A stretch of 64,000 nt of DNA, from positions 124,001 to 188,000 of the forward strand of contig DKDP01000003.1 of NCBI GenBank assembly GCA_002449395.1. Direction: 5' to 3'. The notes under the pieces were generated by a model. It made no database searches. It saw nothing but the letters and a program-made list of their open reading frames with translations, and was not told the DNA's origin. This stretch comes from Ruminococcaceae bacterium UBA6845. GTDB lineage: Bacteria; Bacillota; Clostridia; Oscillospirales; Acutalibacteraceae. Of this stretch, positions 1 through 9,432 are shown piece after piece. Position numbers and translations under genes: made by a program. How positions within the stretch are numbered: the stretch's first letter is position 1; every line of letters begins with the position of its first letter.

Positions 1-1
1 C

Positions 2-472
2 GCTTTCGCTTCGATGTTCGGAGAGAAGAGTATAACCGCAGATTACGATTATCAGGCGGACAAAAAGCTCTTTGCCGACAATTTTGTCAAAGGACCGATT
101 GAGAGCGGGAAGATTTCTTCGATAAGCGCAAAGCAGGACGGGGATATTGTTATCCTGACCGCAAATCTCAACGGAGAGACCGACCCTACCGAGGAAAACG
201 GTATTCTTCACAATCTCGGCGGAGACTATGTGAGTGCGGACAGCGTAAAGGCTTCCCTTGCCGAGTTCAAATCGTCGGCGTCGTCCGTGAGCGTTTCGGC
301 GGACGGAATAAGCATCGTGGCAAGGATCAGCGCCGAGGATTCAAGCCTAAGATCTATGACGGTGACATATACCGAGCATTTCAATCTGAGCGGTGTGACT
401 CTTGTGAAGCAAAAGGGCGGTTCGGTCAGCGGATCGGCAAAAACGGTTATCAAATATACCGATTTCGGATAA
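2..472 (+). CDS. Unknown exported-type protein, 5' truncated by the window edge
   Basis: The reading frame is open to the first base of the window, so the ATG at 14 is probably internal and the gene starts upstream. The visible 157 residues are hydrophilic, rich in Ser, Ala, Asp and Gly with alternating beta-type patterns, and contain no catalytic motif I recognise. The C-terminal 120 residues align by eye with the C-terminal domain of the next gene: the same order of a beta strand, a short aromatic or Asn stretch, an xVxxxLxxF helix, then an I-x-A-x-I strand followed by R-x-x-x-V. The two therefore look like tandem paralogues. Gene 560..1546 has an N-terminal membrane anchor, so this one is probably surface-exposed too. 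Function unknown. Confidence 0.6.
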   Translation, partial: AFASMFGEKSITADYDYQADKKLFADNFVKGPIESGKISSISAKQDGDIVILTANLNGETDPTEENGILHNLGGDYVSADSVKASLAEFKSSASSVSVSADGISIVARISAEDSSLRSMTVTYTEHFNLSGVTLVKQKGGSVSGSAKTVIKYTDFG

Positions 473-559
473 TTTATAAGCAGTTAATAAAAAAGTAGTG
501 GAAATTTACCGCAGAATATGATAGAATTAAAATATAATTCTTCGGGAGAGTGTAAATTT

Positions 560-1546
560 ATGGACAAAAGCTGGAAAAAGTTTATTATAATTGTTTCTGT
601 AATGCTTGGCGTTATTATCGTCCTGACGGCAGTTAACGTGTCGCTGGATGTTATTACAGGCAAGATTGAGCCGACAACCGCTGTTGCGGACGCTAATCAG
701 TCGGGCATTCAGAATAATCAGGGCAATCAGAATTATACGCAGAACAATGTTGGCGGCGTTACCAACGCAAGCGGTCAGCTTGTTACTCAGCCGAACGGCA
801 CGGGCACGGTTATCAACAACGGTTCGGGCACAAGCACGGGCGGCTCGGTAAATACGGGCGGATCGGCTCAGCCGCAGGCGTCAACTGTTCTCGGATACAA
901 TAAGAATCAGATTGTTGCATATTACAACACCTGCCTCAAAAGCTCATACGCACAGGCAAGGATGACGGATACAAAGACTGAAAAGGTTACAATCGGCGTT
1001 GACTCCGTAACAATCAACGGTAAGGCTAACGGTACGGTTACAAGTATTGCAAACGGCATTGCAAGCAGTAACCAGAAGCAGACCGAGGAGAATAAGAGCT
1101 TCTCGGGCGGAAGAGCCTCCGACGGAACATCGGCAAGCACCTTTGTCCTCCCTGCAAACCTCTCTTCTGCGGGCGTAAAGAGCGCAAGCATTACGAAAAA
1201 CGGCAGCGGATACAAGGTTGTCATAACTCTTGTTTCCGAAAGCTGCGGACATAATACAAAACCGCCGTACAACGCTTCCTGCGCATGGCCTCTTGATATC
1301 AATGAAGTTGCGGGCGCATTGAACGGATTTGCCGAGATCACAAAGGCACAGTTTGATTATCCCGGCACGATGCTCACGGCGAATATCGACGCCGCCGGAA
1401 GAGTGAGCTATGTCCGTGTTGATATGCCCCTCACCGTTAAAGACGGAACAGGCGTTGTTACCAAGAATATCCCGGGCGTTAAGGGAATGGTTATTACCGC
1501 TTCGGCTCACGGCAAATGGGTCTGCACACACACAATGTCATTCTGA
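560..1546 (+). CDS. Unknown membrane-anchored protein with Asn/Gln/Gly-rich linker
   Basis: The start at 560 is chosen over an in-frame ATG at 518 because GGGAGAG (544-550) sits 9 nt upstream of it. The 328-residue product has a short positive N-terminus, one membrane segment (about residues 7-28), a low-complexity Asn/Gln/Gly/Ser/Thr linker (about 45-112) and a C-terminal globular domain (about 115-328) related by eye to the preceding gene. This is the layout of an outward-facing anchored sensor or wall-associated protein. The linker of repeated N/Q/G/T residues suggests a flexible spacer through the cell wall. A terminator hairpin follows at 1564-1596. No enzyme motif was recognised and the function is unknown. 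Confidence 0.6.
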   Translation: MDKSWKKFIIIVSVMLGVIIVLTAVNVSLDVITGKIEPTTAVADANQSGIQNNQGNQNYTQNNVGGVTNASGQLVTQPNGTGTVINNGSGTSTGGSVNTGGSAQPQASTVLGYNKNQIVAYYNTCLKSSYAQARMTDTKTEKVTIGVDSVTINGKANGTVTSIANGIASSNQKQTEENKSFSGGRASDGTSASTFVLPANLSSAGVKSASITKNGSGYKVVITLVSESCGHNTKPPYNASCAWPLDINEVAGALNGFAEITKAQFDYPGTMLTANIDAAGRVSYVRVDMPLTVKDGTGVVTKNIPGVKGMVITASAHGKWVCTHTMSF

Positions 1547-1563
1547 TAAATATTGATAAAGGT

Positions 1564-1602
1564 CGGGCGACAGCTTCAAAAAGAGGTTGTCGCCCGTATT
1601 TT
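1564..1602 (+). terminator. Intrinsic terminator after the anchored protein
   Basis: CGGGCGACA (1564-1572) pairs with TGTCGCCCG (1588-1596), followed by a T-rich run. Confidence 0.8.
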
Positions 1603-1613
1603 TTATTATTTTC

Positions 1614-1643
1614 TTGACGATTGAATACCTGATGTGATAGAAT
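1614..1643 (+). promoter_or_regulatory. Sigma-A type promoter for the membrane protein pair
   Basis: TTGACG (1614-1619), 18-bp spacer, TAGAAT (1638-1643). It lies 37 bp upstream of the ATG at 1680, which has a GGGGGAT ribosome binding site. Confidence 0.6.
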
Positions 1644-1679
1644 AAAACACATATCAACAATTTACAAGGGGGATATGTA

Positions 1680-2498
1680 ATGCAAGATTTTAAAGAAAGC
1701 GGATTTATGTACGGACTTGCGGCAATGGTTATTGTATTTGTCATCGCTCAGTCCTTATTTTTTCTGATCCGTGCATGGAAACACGGCAAGGAGGTCGGAC
1801 TTACATCCGAGGATATGAAAAAGGCGGTTACATCAAGCGCTCTTTTTACAATAGCTCCGGCTATTGCGATTTTTGCAACCGTTGTTACATTGGCGAGTAC
1901 GCTCGGAATTGTACTTCCGTGGATAAGATTGTCTGTTGTCGGAAATCTCCAGTATGAGGTTACGGCGGCTCAGGCGGCTCTTGAATCATTCCAGGACGGC
2001 ACCGCAATTGCCGTATTCGGTCAGAATATAGCCGATCCGAAGATTTTTGCCGCTGTTTCATGGGTTATGACTATCGGCGTTATCCTTTCGCTTATCCTTA
2101 TCCCTATTTTCCTCAAGAAAATTCAGAGCAAGGTCGGCAAGGTAACAAACAACACAAGCGGCGACAACAAATTCGGCGATATCATTTCTGCCGCAACGTT
2201 TATCGGACTTATTTCGGCGTTCATCGGCAATGCTCTTGCAGGTAAAGCTCCGACAATTAAGGAAAACGGCAAGCTTACGCCTGTCGGAGTGGGTGCAGGC
2301 GTTATGTCTGTTGCGGTTCTTGTTACATCCGTTATCGTCGTTGTTGTGCTTCAGGCTCTTTGCAAAAAATTTAAGTGGGATAAATTTGAACCGTTCGTTA
2401 TGCCGCTCGGTATGTTTGCGGGTATGGGTATGGCAGTTCTTCTGCATTATGTTCTTCCCACGGAAATATCAACATTTGAATGGAGGCCGATCGTATGA
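1680..2498 (+). CDS. DUF5058-type integral membrane protein
   Basis: A 272-residue polytopic protein with about seven hydrophobic segments. The N-terminal segment, the SALFTIAPAIAIFATVVTLAS segment near residues 55-75 and the later glycine-rich helices resemble the DUF5058 family of Firmicutes membrane proteins, whose function is not established. It overlaps the next membrane-protein gene by four bases (ATGA at 2495-2498), so the two are translationally coupled and probably form a heteromeric membrane complex, perhaps a transporter. That role is inference; no transport signature was recognised. Confidence 0.65.
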   Translation: MQDFKESGFMYGLAAMVIVFVIAQSLFFLIRAWKHGKEVGLTSEDMKKAVTSSALFTIAPAIAIFATVVTLASTLGIVLPWIRLSVVGNLQYEVTAAQAALESFQDGTAIAVFGQNIADPKIFAAVSWVMTIGVILSLILIPIFLKKIQSKVGKVTNNTSGDNKFGDIISAATFIGLISAFIGNALAGKAPTIKENGKLTPVGVGAGVMSVAVLVTSVIVVVVLQALCKKFKWDKFEPFVMPLGMFAGMGMAVLLHYVLPTEISTFEWRPIV

Positions 2499-3202
2499 GC
2501 AAGAAAAAACGCAGTTATATGGACTCCACCTACACGTGGGGAAATATTTTTATGGTTACGGCAATCTGCGTTCTGGTTGCTGTCCCCGTCGCAATATGCG
2601 TAAAGTTTGACGCATGGCCGACATTTAATCAGGTGTTCAAGGGCCTTCTTAAGGTTATCCCGATCTTTTGGACATCGGCGATTCTTGAGATCGTTGTTTA
2701 TGCCCCGATGCTCGGTACGGGTGCTACATATCTTTCGTTCGTTACAGGTAACATTACAAACCTCAAGCTCCCGTGCGTGCTCAATTCACGTGAGCTTGCA
2801 AAGACAAAGCCCGGCACAGAGGCGGATGAAGTTATCTCGACTATCGCAACGGCGACGTCATCTATTGTTACAACAATTATTCTTGCAGTCGGCGTTCTTG
2901 CGCTTACCCCGATTCTTCCTGCTCTTACAGGCGAGGACTCGGCTCTCAAACCGGCGTTTGACCAGGTTCTTCCGGCTCTTTTCGGTGCGCTCGGCGCCGG
3001 ATACCTTGCAAAGCATTGGAGAATTTCATTCGTTCCCGTCCTTGCCGCAGTAATCGTACTTATGTTTAACGGCAGCCTCGGCACGGGCACACTGATCCCG
3101 GTCTGCGTTGTCGTTTCAATTCTCTCCGCATATCTTATGTATATCAGCGGATTTCTTACCGGCGGCGTAAAGCCCGAAAATCCATTGAAAAGGAAGAAAT
3201 AA
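2495..3202 (+). CDS. Unknown polytopic membrane protein, partner of DUF5058 protein
   Basis: The start at ATG 2495, overlapping the upstream stop, is preferred over the in-frame start at 2480 because GGAGG (2482-2486) precedes it. The 235-residue product has six or so membrane segments and a conserved-looking cytosolic stretch around residues 85-110 (NSRELAKTKPGTEADEVIST). A second Gly/Ala-rich helix block (FGALGAGYLAKHW) follows. Its coupling to the DUF5058 gene argues that the pair works as one unit. The gene ends three bases before the next ATG. The family was not recognised with confidence. Confidence 0.6.
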   Translation: MSKKKRSYMDSTYTWGNIFMVTAICVLVAVPVAICVKFDAWPTFNQVFKGLLKVIPIFWTSAILEIVVYAPMLGTGATYLSFVTGNITNLKLPCVLNSRELAKTKPGTEADEVISTIATATSSIVTTIILAVGVLALTPILPALTGEDSALKPAFDQVLPALFGALGAGYLAKHWRISFVPVLAAVIVLMFNGSLGTGTLIPVCVVVSILSAYLMYISGFLTGGVKPENPLKRKK

Positions 3203-3205
3203 ATT

Positions 3206-4774
3206 ATGAAATCGACAATGAAAAATAAATATGAAAATATTTTTCTGACGGGTTTCATTTATGCATTGCTATTTATCGTTTTTATATTCAATTTCTTTGA
3301 TACAGATGATTACTCAATGCAGGGGTTTGTCTCTTCAGCAACGCTGCTGAAAGGACTGGATTTTTCAATTCATTACGGTAATGGAAGGTTTATAGGTAAT
3401 TTGGCATTGTATTACTTTAATTGCTTTCCGATGATAAGAATTGTTGCTAAACCGCTTGTCTTGACTGTGATGATACTGTGTATGTTTTATGTGTTCGATA
3501 TCAATAAGTTTTGGATGAAAGCGACAACAGCGTTACTTATTATTCTCCCGTCATCGGGATTTTATGCAAAGTGCTATTCCTCAAATCCGTGTATCATGAA
3601 TTATGTTGCTCCGCTTACAAATGTCTTTGTTTGCTTCGCTCTTATGAAGTTTATCGGCAAAAAGAGGAGAAAAAACAATATCATTTTTTATGTATTTTTG
3701 CTAATTGCATCAATTTGTATGCAGTTTTACAGTGAAAATTCAACTATTATCTTTATGACAACGGCAATTTTTCTGGTAATCTACGGAATAGTTGTCAACA
3801 AGAAAATAATTGTCGAGAAAGCAGTGTTCTTGATCGGTGGATTAATAGGTACGGTATTAATGTTTACTGTTCCTAATCATATAAGTTATAGTGTTATTGA
3901 CGAAAAGACAATGGACAGTTATAGGCACATTATAATAAATGTTCCGTATGCCGTTGGTGTTGTAGCAAAATTTGCCGAGTATTTCAGCACGGCGGCTGTT
4001 TGGATAGCAATATTCGGAGCGGTTATAACTTGTATCATTGTTAAAGAATCTCCGAATGATAAATTGAAGCCATGGCATATTGTTTTTGCTGCGGTGTACC
4101 CATTGGTTTGTGTGCTGTATAAATTCATTCAAACTGAAGAAGCAAAGGTAATTTCAAGTGTAAAATTGTTTCTTATGATATTAATGTTTTCTTTTCTTCT
4201 TAATGCACTGATTATTATTTTTAGATTCATTAAAGATAACAGAACCAAGGCGTATTCAATATTTTTAATTTTTGCTCTTGCGATGTCAGTTGGAATGTTT
4301 ATGATACTTAATCAACATGGGTATAGAACATTTTACTTGTCCTTGATCATTTTTGTATCACTAACATTGTATCTCGCAAATTATTTGATAAAAAAATACA
4401 ACATTGAACTTAATGCAAACAAGTTGAAAATAGTAACTGTTTCTGCTGTGGCAGTATTGCTTTGCATAGGAATATTATTGCCATTACAGACAATTCAAAA
4501 TTATGATGTGTTTGCAATGAGACAGGAATATGTTGATGAAAAAATATCACAGGGCGAAAAGCAGATTTATGTGCCAAAAGTTCCTAATAAGAGCCTTGTA
4601 AGGGATGAATTTTTAAGTTTCTACAAAAGCTATTTCTCAAAAGGAAATGAAGATGTTGAAATACGTTTTATCGACATTGAGGATTGGGAACGATTCGAAG
4701 AATATCAGTCGATGATGGATAATCCGCTGACCTCAATAACCTATGCGGTGAGCCATCTTCAATACAGCAACTGA
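3206..4774 (+). CDS. Large polytopic membrane protein, DUF6056/glucosyltransferase-like
   Basis: A 522-residue protein with 11-12 predicted membrane segments, an acidic 'DTDDYSMQGF' motif just after the first segment (residues about 33-42), and a hydrophilic C-terminal domain of about 100 residues. This layout resembles DUF6056 and GtrC-like membrane glycosyltransferases, which have acidic residues in the first outer loop and a soluble C-terminal domain. The gene is visibly more AT-rich than both neighbours and uses many ATA, TTA and AAT codons, which suggests recent acquisition. It follows the DUF5058 pair at 3 bp spacing, though its composition argues that this operon is secondary. A role in decorating a surface glycan is a guess from the family. 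Confidence 0.5.
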   Translation: MKSTMKNKYENIFLTGFIYALLFIVFIFNFFDTDDYSMQGFVSSATLLKGLDFSIHYGNGRFIGNLALYYFNCFPMIRIVAKPLVLTVMILCMFYVFDINKFWMKATTALLIILPSSGFYAKCYSSNPCIMNYVAPLTNVFVCFALMKFIGKKRRKNNIIFYVFLLIASICMQFYSENSTIIFMTTAIFLVIYGIVVNKKIIVEKAVFLIGGLIGTVLMFTVPNHISYSVIDEKTMDSYRHIIINVPYAVGVVAKFAEYFSTAAVWIAIFGAVITCIIVKESPNDKLKPWHIVFAAVYPLVCVLYKFIQTEEAKVISSVKLFLMILMFSFLLNALIIIFRFIKDNRTKAYSIFLIFALAMSVGMFMILNQHGYRTFYLSLIIFVSLTLYLANYLIKKYNIELNANKLKIVTVSAVAVLLCIGILLPLQTIQNYDVFAMRQEYVDEKISQGEKQIYVPKVPNKSLVRDEFLSFYKSYFSKGNEDVEIRFIDIEDWERFEEYQSMMDNPLTSITYAVSHLQYSN

Positions 4775-4801
4775 TTATTAAAAAGAAATGATAAAAAACA
4801 C

Positions 4802-4830
4802 TTGATATTTACCTTGCAATGTGGTATTAT
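4802..4830 (+). promoter_or_regulatory. Promoter of the rimP-nusA-infB operon
   Basis: TTGATA (4802-4807), 17-bp spacer, TATTAT (4825-4830). Transcription would start near 4837, giving a leader of about 70 nt that contains the stem-loop at 4858-4885. Confidence 0.65.
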
Positions 4831-4857
4831 ATGTATGTAAGTTTATTAAGGTATTGA

Positions 4858-4885
4858 CAAAGGAGTGGGGCGACCCGCTCCTTTG
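4858..4885 (+). promoter_or_regulatory. Leader stem-loop with GCGA tetraloop upstream of rimP
   Basis: A 12-bp stem, CAAAGGAGTGGG with CCCGCTCCTTTG, is closed by a GCGA (GNRA-class) loop. No T-run follows, so it is not an intrinsic terminator. The 5' arm contains an AAAGGAG sequence like a ribosome binding site, and the real one (AAAGGAGG) lies 8 nt downstream. It could be a landing site for an RNA-binding product of this operon or a processing signal; that is inference. Confidence 0.6.
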
Positions 4886-4906
4886 TATTGTAAAGGAGGC
4901 GTTACA

Positions 4907-5398
4907 ATGGCTTCAAAAGGAAAGGGCGGAATCACTGTAAATACGGTGTGGGATATCGCTCAGCCGATTGCCGAAAGTCTCGGACTTGAGCTTTGGGACG
5001 TGCGTTTTGAAAAAGAGGGCGCAGACTGGTTTCTTAGAGTCTTTATTGACAAGAACGGCGGCGTTTCAATCGACGATTGCGTTGATATGAGTCACGCTCT
5101 CGACAAGCCGCTCGACGATGCTGATCCGATTGAGCAGAGCTACTGTCTTGAGGTTTGTTCACCCGGACTTGAGCGCAGTCTCAAAAGGGACAGCCATTTT
5201 GAAAAGTGCATCGGCAAGCCGATTCAGGTTAAGCTGATTCGTCCGCTTGAGGGCAGCAGAGAGTACAAGGGTACGCTCGAAAGCTACGACAACGGAAATT
5301 TTGAGCTTCTTACTCAGGACGGAGCGAAGCTCGTTATAAATAAAAAAGAAACATCTTATGTTAAACTTGATGATTTCGGAGGAGAAGAACAATGGTAA
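4907..5398 (+). CDS. rimP: Ribosome maturation factor RimP
   Basis: The start at ATG 4907 has AAAGGAGG 8 nt upstream; the longer in-frame start at 4865 lies inside the leader stem-loop. The 163-residue product has the RimP arrangement: an N-terminal alpha/beta domain (LGLELWDVRFEKEG, then LRVFIDKNGGVSIDDCVDMS and YCLEVCSPGLERSL) and a C-terminal SH3-like barrel (KLIRPLEGSREYKGTL). RimP binds the 30S subunit during assembly and helps S12 and S19 incorporation. It is first in the classical rimP-nusA-ylxR-ylxQ-infB-rbfA order and overlaps nusA by 7 bases. Confidence 0.95.
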   Translation: MASKGKGGITVNTVWDIAQPIAESLGLELWDVRFEKEGADWFLRVFIDKNGGVSIDDCVDMSHALDKPLDDADPIEQSYCLEVCSPGLERSLKRDSHFEKCIGKPIQVKLIRPLEGSREYKGTLESYDNGNFELLTQDGAKLVINKKETSYVKLDDFGGEEQW

Positions 5399-6465
5399 AC
5401 AAAGAGCTTTTTATGGCGCTCGAAATGCTTGAAAAAGAAAAAGGAATACCGATGGACGTACTCTGCGAGGGTATTCAGAAAGCGCTTGTCACAGCGGTAA
5501 AGCGTGACTACAACAATAAGGACATCGTTTTTTGCGAGCTTGACCCCGAGAAGAAAACAATGCGTGTTTTCGTAAGAAAGAACGTTGTTTCCGAGGTCGT
5601 TGATCCCGATGAAGATCTGACCGTTGAGCAGGCTCAGAAGTACAAGCCGACGGCTATGGTAGGCGATATTATCGAGATCGAGCTTGAGACAAAGGAAGTC
5701 AGCAGAATTGCCGCAGATAAAGGCAAGCACGTTATCCGTCAGGGTATCCGTGAGGCTGAGCACGGCAGACTCCGCGAGGAGTTCCAGGCTCACAATCAGG
5801 AGATCGTTACGGCTAAGGTTTCACGAGTTGATCCCGAGACTAAGGACGCCATCGTTGAAATCGGCAAGGCTCAGGAGCCGCTCTTTAGAAGCGAGCAGAT
5901 TCCGAACGAGACGCTTCTTCCCGGTATGCTTATAAAGGTTTATATTGCCGGTGTTGCAGACGGCAAAGAGGGCAGAAGAGGCCCGAGAGTTACAATTTCC
6001 AGAACTCATCCCGGTCTTGTAAAGAGACTGTTCGAGTCCGAGGTTCCCGAGATCTATGACGGTACGGTTGAGATCAAGGCTGTTTCACGTGAGGCAGGCT
6101 CAAGAACAAAGATTGCCGTTTACTCCGCCGATGAGAATGTTGACGCAGTCGGCGCTTGCATCGGACCGAGAGGCGCCCGTGTAGGCAAGATCGTGGATAT
6201 GCTTTACGGCGAGAAGATTGACATCGTTAAATACAGCGACGATCCCAAGGAGTTTATCGCAGCGTCACTTGCTCCGGCAGACGTTATTTCGGTAACCGTA
6301 GATGAGAATGCGGAAAAATCCTGTCGTGTCATTGTTCCCGACCTTCAGCTTTCGCTGGCGATCGGCAACAAGGGACAGAACGCAAGACTTGCCGCAAAGC
6401 TGACAGGCTGGAAGATAGATATCAAACCCGAGAGCGGAAAGACAGATCCTTCCGTAGAGCTTTAA
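5392..6465 (+). CDS. nusA: Transcription termination/antitermination factor NusA
   Basis: A 357-residue protein with an N-terminal RNA polymerase-binding domain (about 1-125), an S1 domain (about 130-200, GKAQEPLFRSEQIPNE) and two KH domains. The first KH contains GPRGARVGKIVDML and the second GNKGQNARLAAKLTGWKI. Its length matches Gram-positive NusA, which lacks the extra C-terminal acidic repeats of Escherichia coli. NusA modulates pausing, Rho-independent termination and antitermination. The start overlaps the end of rimP and has GGAGGAGAA upstream, indicating coupled translation. Confidence 0.97.
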   Translation: MVNKELFMALEMLEKEKGIPMDVLCEGIQKALVTAVKRDYNNKDIVFCELDPEKKTMRVFVRKNVVSEVVDPDEDLTVEQAQKYKPTAMVGDIIEIELETKEVSRIAADKGKHVIRQGIREAEHGRLREEFQAHNQEIVTAKVSRVDPETKDAIVEIGKAQEPLFRSEQIPNETLLPGMLIKVYIAGVADGKEGRRGPRVTISRTHPGLVKRLFESEVPEIYDGTVEIKAVSREAGSRTKIAVYSADENVDAVGACIGPRGARVGKIVDMLYGEKIDIVKYSDDPKEFIAASLAPADVISVTVDENAEKSCRVIVPDLQLSLAIGNKGQNARLAAKLTGWKIDIKPESGKTDPSVEL

Positions 6466-6483
6466 TATAAAGGAGGTACGGGA

Positions 6484-6753
6484 ATGCAGCAGAAGAAAAT
6501 TCCATTGCGCAAATGTATGGGATGCGGCGAGATGAAGCCGAAAAAAGAGCTTGTCCGTGTTGTAAAAACTCCCGAGGACGAGATTGTTCTTGACCTTACG
6601 GGCAGAAAAAACGGCAGGGGCGCATATATCTGCCGTGATGTTGAATGTCTTAAAAAGGCGAGAAAAGCCAAGAGAATCGAAAAATCATTCCTGTGCCAAA
6701 TTCCTGACGAGGTATACGATAAAATGGCAGAGGAGCTGAAAAACGGTGAATGA
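6484..6753 (+). CDS. rnpM: YlxR family RNA-binding protein (RnpM)
   Basis: An 89-residue basic protein with the YlxR hallmarks: KCMGCGEMKPKKELVRVV near the N-terminus and GRKNGRGAYICRD in the middle, the latter being the conserved G-R-G-A-Y motif. In Bacillus subtilis the homologue has been reported as an RNase P modulator (RnpM), and an older structure suggested general RNA binding. It sits between nusA and the L7Ae-type gene, as in most Firmicutes. AAAGGAGG lies 8 nt upstream of the ATG. Confidence 0.9.
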   Translation: MQQKKIPLRKCMGCGEMKPKKELVRVVKTPEDEIVLDLTGRKNGRGAYICRDVECLKKARKAKRIEKSFLCQIPDEVYDKMAEELKNGE

Positions 6754-7081
6754 TTCGGCGCTTAACCTTTTAGGTCTTTGCAGAAGAGCGGGCAGACTCA
6801 GCCTGGGTCACGACGCCTGTAAGCAGGCGCTCAACGGCGGCAAGGCAAGACTTTGCATAATCTGTTCGGATGCATCCGAAAGGCTTTCCGATGAGATATC
6901 GGGAATTGCACAGACCAAAGAAATACCGGTTTATGACGTGAAATATTCAATGCTTGACATCAAGCAGGCACTGAGCTTCAAGGCGGCGGTTTTTACCGTC
7001 GATGACGACGGCTTCGCAAAGTCATTGATCGCTAAACTTAAAGAAAATCAATCCGGGGAGGAACGCATTTATGATAAATAA
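6746..7081 (+). CDS. L7Ae/L30e-family RNA-binding protein (YlxQ-like)
   Basis: A 111-residue protein starting at GTG 6746, inside the end of the upstream gene (8-base overlap); GAGGAG lies about 12 nt upstream. The only nearby ATG, at 6750, is out of frame. [26 protein letters not shown] is the L7Ae/YbxF-type fold entry with the LVIxCxD-type strand ([12 protein letters not shown]) after it. Proteins of this class bind kink-turn RNA. It is the customary gene between ylxR and infB and overlaps the infB start by 11 bases. Confidence 0.88.
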   Translation: MNDSALNLLGLCRRAGRLSLGHDACKQALNGGKARLCIICSDASERLSDEISGIAQTKEIPVYDVKYSMLDIKQALSFKAAVFTVDDDGFAKSLIAKLKENQSGEERIYDK

Positions 7082-9422
7082 ATATCGTGTCCACGAAGTG
7101 GCAAAGGATTTTGATTGCCCCAGTAAAGAAATTCTTGATATTGTAACCAAGCATTTTGAAGGACAGAAGAAATCCATGACGGCTCTTGAGGAATCGGAGC
7201 TTGACGTTATATTTGAAATTATAACAAAGGAAAACAGCGTTGATAGTTTCGACGCTTATTTTGCAACCGCAAATGAGCCGAAGAAAGAGGAAAAGAAGAA
7301 AGACGAAAAGGAAGAACCCAAAAAATCGGAGGCTAAGGCTGACTCTCAGACGGCTAAGACGGATAAAAAAGCTCCGGCGAAGAATCCCGAACAGCCGAAG
7401 AAAAAGCAGAAAGATCCCAATGCCGTTCCGCAGAGCAGAACAAAGGGCGAATTTAGAACGATCGACACAAGAGCAAGCAACGTTGATCTTGATAAATACA
7501 ACGAGAAGTATGAGAACATCTCTCCGGTTAATCAGGACAGAAGAAGCGACAGAACGGTCAATAAGCAGAAGCTGAAGCAGAAGTCTCAGCAGCGCCGACC
7601 GGGTATGAAGTCACGCCGTGAGACTGAGGCGGAGAGACTCAAGAGAATCGCCGCAGAAAGAGCTAAAAAGCCGCAGATTCATATTCAGGTTCCCGAGGAA
7701 ATCACGGTCGGCGACCTTGCCGCATTGCTTCATATGACGGCAGCAGAGGTTATTAAAAAGCTCTTTGCACTCGGTCAGATGGCAACGGTAAATGAGGTTA
7801 TCGACTACGATACAGCCGAAATCGTTGCGACCGAGCTCGGCGCAAAGTGCGAAAAGGCAGTTGTTGTTACAATTGAGGACAGAATCATTGACGACAGCGA
7901 GGACGATGACAAAGATCTTGAACCCCGTGATCCCGTTGTCTGCGTAATGGGTCACGTTGACCACGGTAAAACATCGCTCCTTGATGCAATCAGAAACACT
8001 TCCGTTACCTCGACCGAGGCGGGCGGAATTACACAGCATATCGGTGCTTACAGAGTTGACCTCAACGGTCAGAAGATTACATTCCTTGATACTCCCGGCC
8101 ACGCCGCATTCACATCAATGCGTGCAAGAGGCGCACAGGCTACGGATATCGCAGTTCTTGTTGTTGCCGCAGACGACGGTATTATGCCGCAGACAATCGA
8201 GGCAATCAACCACGCAAAGGCGGCAGAGGTTCAGATTATCGTTGCTATAAACAAGATGGACAGACCGGGCGCAAATCCCGACAGAATTATGCAGCAGCTC
8301 ACCGAGCACAGCCTTGTTCCCGAGGAGTGGGGCGGCGATATCATCTGTGTTCCCGTTTCGGCAAAGACGCATATGGGCATTGACAAGCTGCTTGAAAGCA
8401 TTCTTCTTGTTGCCGAGATGCAGGAGCTCAAAGCCAATCCGAACAGAGCGGCAAAGGGTATTGTTATCGAGGCACGTCTCGATAAGGGCAGAGGACCGAT
8501 TGCAACTCTCCTTGTTCAGAAGGGTACGCTTAAATCCGGTGATATCATCGTTGCAGGTCAGGCTGTCGGTCGTGTACGTGTAATGGTTGACGATAAGGGC
8601 AGAAAGATCAAGTCCGCAGGCCCGTCGGTACCCGTTGAGATCACAGGTCTTGCCGAGGTTCCAAATTCGGGCGATATCTTTGACGCAGTAACCGATGAAC
8701 GCCTTGCCCGTGAGCTTGTTGAGCAGAGAAAGGCAGAGGCAAAGGAAGAGCAGTTCAAGTCTGTTCAGAAGGTTACTCTTGACAATCTCTTCGATTCGCT
8801 CAAGGACGGTGAGATGAAGGAACTTAACATTATCGTTAAGGCTGACGTTCAGGGTTCCGCAGAGGCGGTTAAACAGAGCCTTGAGAAACTCTCCAACGAG
8901 GAAGTCAGAGTTCGTGTTATCCACAGCGGCGTCGGTGCTCCGAGCGAGTCCGATGTTATGCTTGCGAACGCATCCGATGCGATCATCGTCGGCTTCAATG
9001 TTCGCCCCGATCCGGTTGCGATAAACCTTGCAGAGCGTGACGGCGTTGAAATGAGAATGTACAGAATCATCTACGACTGCATCGAGGAAATTCAGGCAGC
9101 TATCAAGGGTATGCTTGCTCCGAAATTCCGTGAGGTTGAGCAGGGCAGAGCAGAGGTCAGAAACGTTATCACAATTTCCTCTGTCGGCAAGATCGCAGGC
9201 TGTTATGTTCTTGACGGCAAGATCACAAGAAACTCAAAGGTTCGTGTTGTTCGTGACGGAATCGTGCTTGCTGTTGACGACATCGCTTCACTCCGTCGTT
9301 TCAAGGACGATGTGAAGGAGGTCGCTTCCAGCTATGAGTGCGGTATCGGACTGACAAAGTTCTCCGACATCAAGGAGGGCGACATCTTTGAAGCCTACAC
9401 TGTCGAAGAGTACAGAGATTAA
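7071..9422 (+). CDS. infB: Translation initiation factor IF-2
   Basis: A 783-residue translational GTPase. Residues about 1-50 form the IF2 N-terminal helical subdomain; about 60-190 is a Lys/Glu/Pro-rich charged linker, which is normal for IF-2; a second N-terminal domain lies near 200-270 ([26 protein letters not shown]). The GTPase core carries G1 [10 protein letters not shown]2 [10 protein letters not shown]3 DTPGHAAF, G4 NKMD and G5 SAK. Domains II-IV follow to the C-terminus. IF-2 brings fMet-tRNA to the 30S subunit and promotes subunit joining. The ATG at 7071 is preceded by GGGGAGGAAC. An fMet-tRNA gene also lies in this window (57.3 kb). Confidence 0.97.
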   Translation: MINKYRVHEVAKDFDCPSKEILDIVTKHFEGQKKSMTALEESELDVIFEIITKENSVDSFDAYFATANEPKKEEKKKDEKEEPKKSEAKADSQTAKTDKKAPAKNPEQPKKKQKDPNAVPQSRTKGEFRTIDTRASNVDLDKYNEKYENISPVNQDRRSDRTVNKQKLKQKSQQRRPGMKSRRETEAERLKRIAAERAKKPQIHIQVPEEITVGDLAALLHMTAAEVIKKLFALGQMATVNEVIDYDTAEIVATELGAKCEKAVVVTIEDRIIDDSEDDDKDLEPRDPVVCVMGHVDHGKTSLLDAIRNTSVTSTEAGGITQHIGAYRVDLNGQKITFLDTPGHAAFTSMRARGAQATDIAVLVVAADDGIMPQTIEAINHAKAAEVQIIVAINKMDRPGANPDRIMQQLTEHSLVPEEWGGDIICVPVSAKTHMGIDKLLESILLVAEMQELKANPNRAAKGIVIEARLDKGRGPIATLLVQKGTLKSGDIIVAGQAVGRVRVMVDDKGRKIKSAGPSVPVEITGLAEVPNSGDIFDAVTDERLARELVEQRKAEAKEEQFKSVQKVTLDNLFDSLKDGEMKELNIIVKADVQGSAEAVKQSLEKLSNEEVRVRVIHSGVGAPSESDVMLANASDAIIVGFNVRPDPVAINLAERDGVEMRMYRIIYDCIEEIQAAIKGMLAPKFREVEQGRAEVRNVITISSVGKIAGCYVLDGKITRNSKVRVVRDGIVLAVDDIASLRRFKDDVKEVASSYECGIGLTKFSDIKEGDIFEAYTVEEYRD

Positions 9423-9432
9423 GAGGTAGCTT

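Noticed and set aside
4858..4885. Stem-loop as intrinsic terminator of the preceding membrane-protein gene
   Set aside because: No T-run follows, and the rimP promoter lies upstream of it, so it belongs to the rimP leader.
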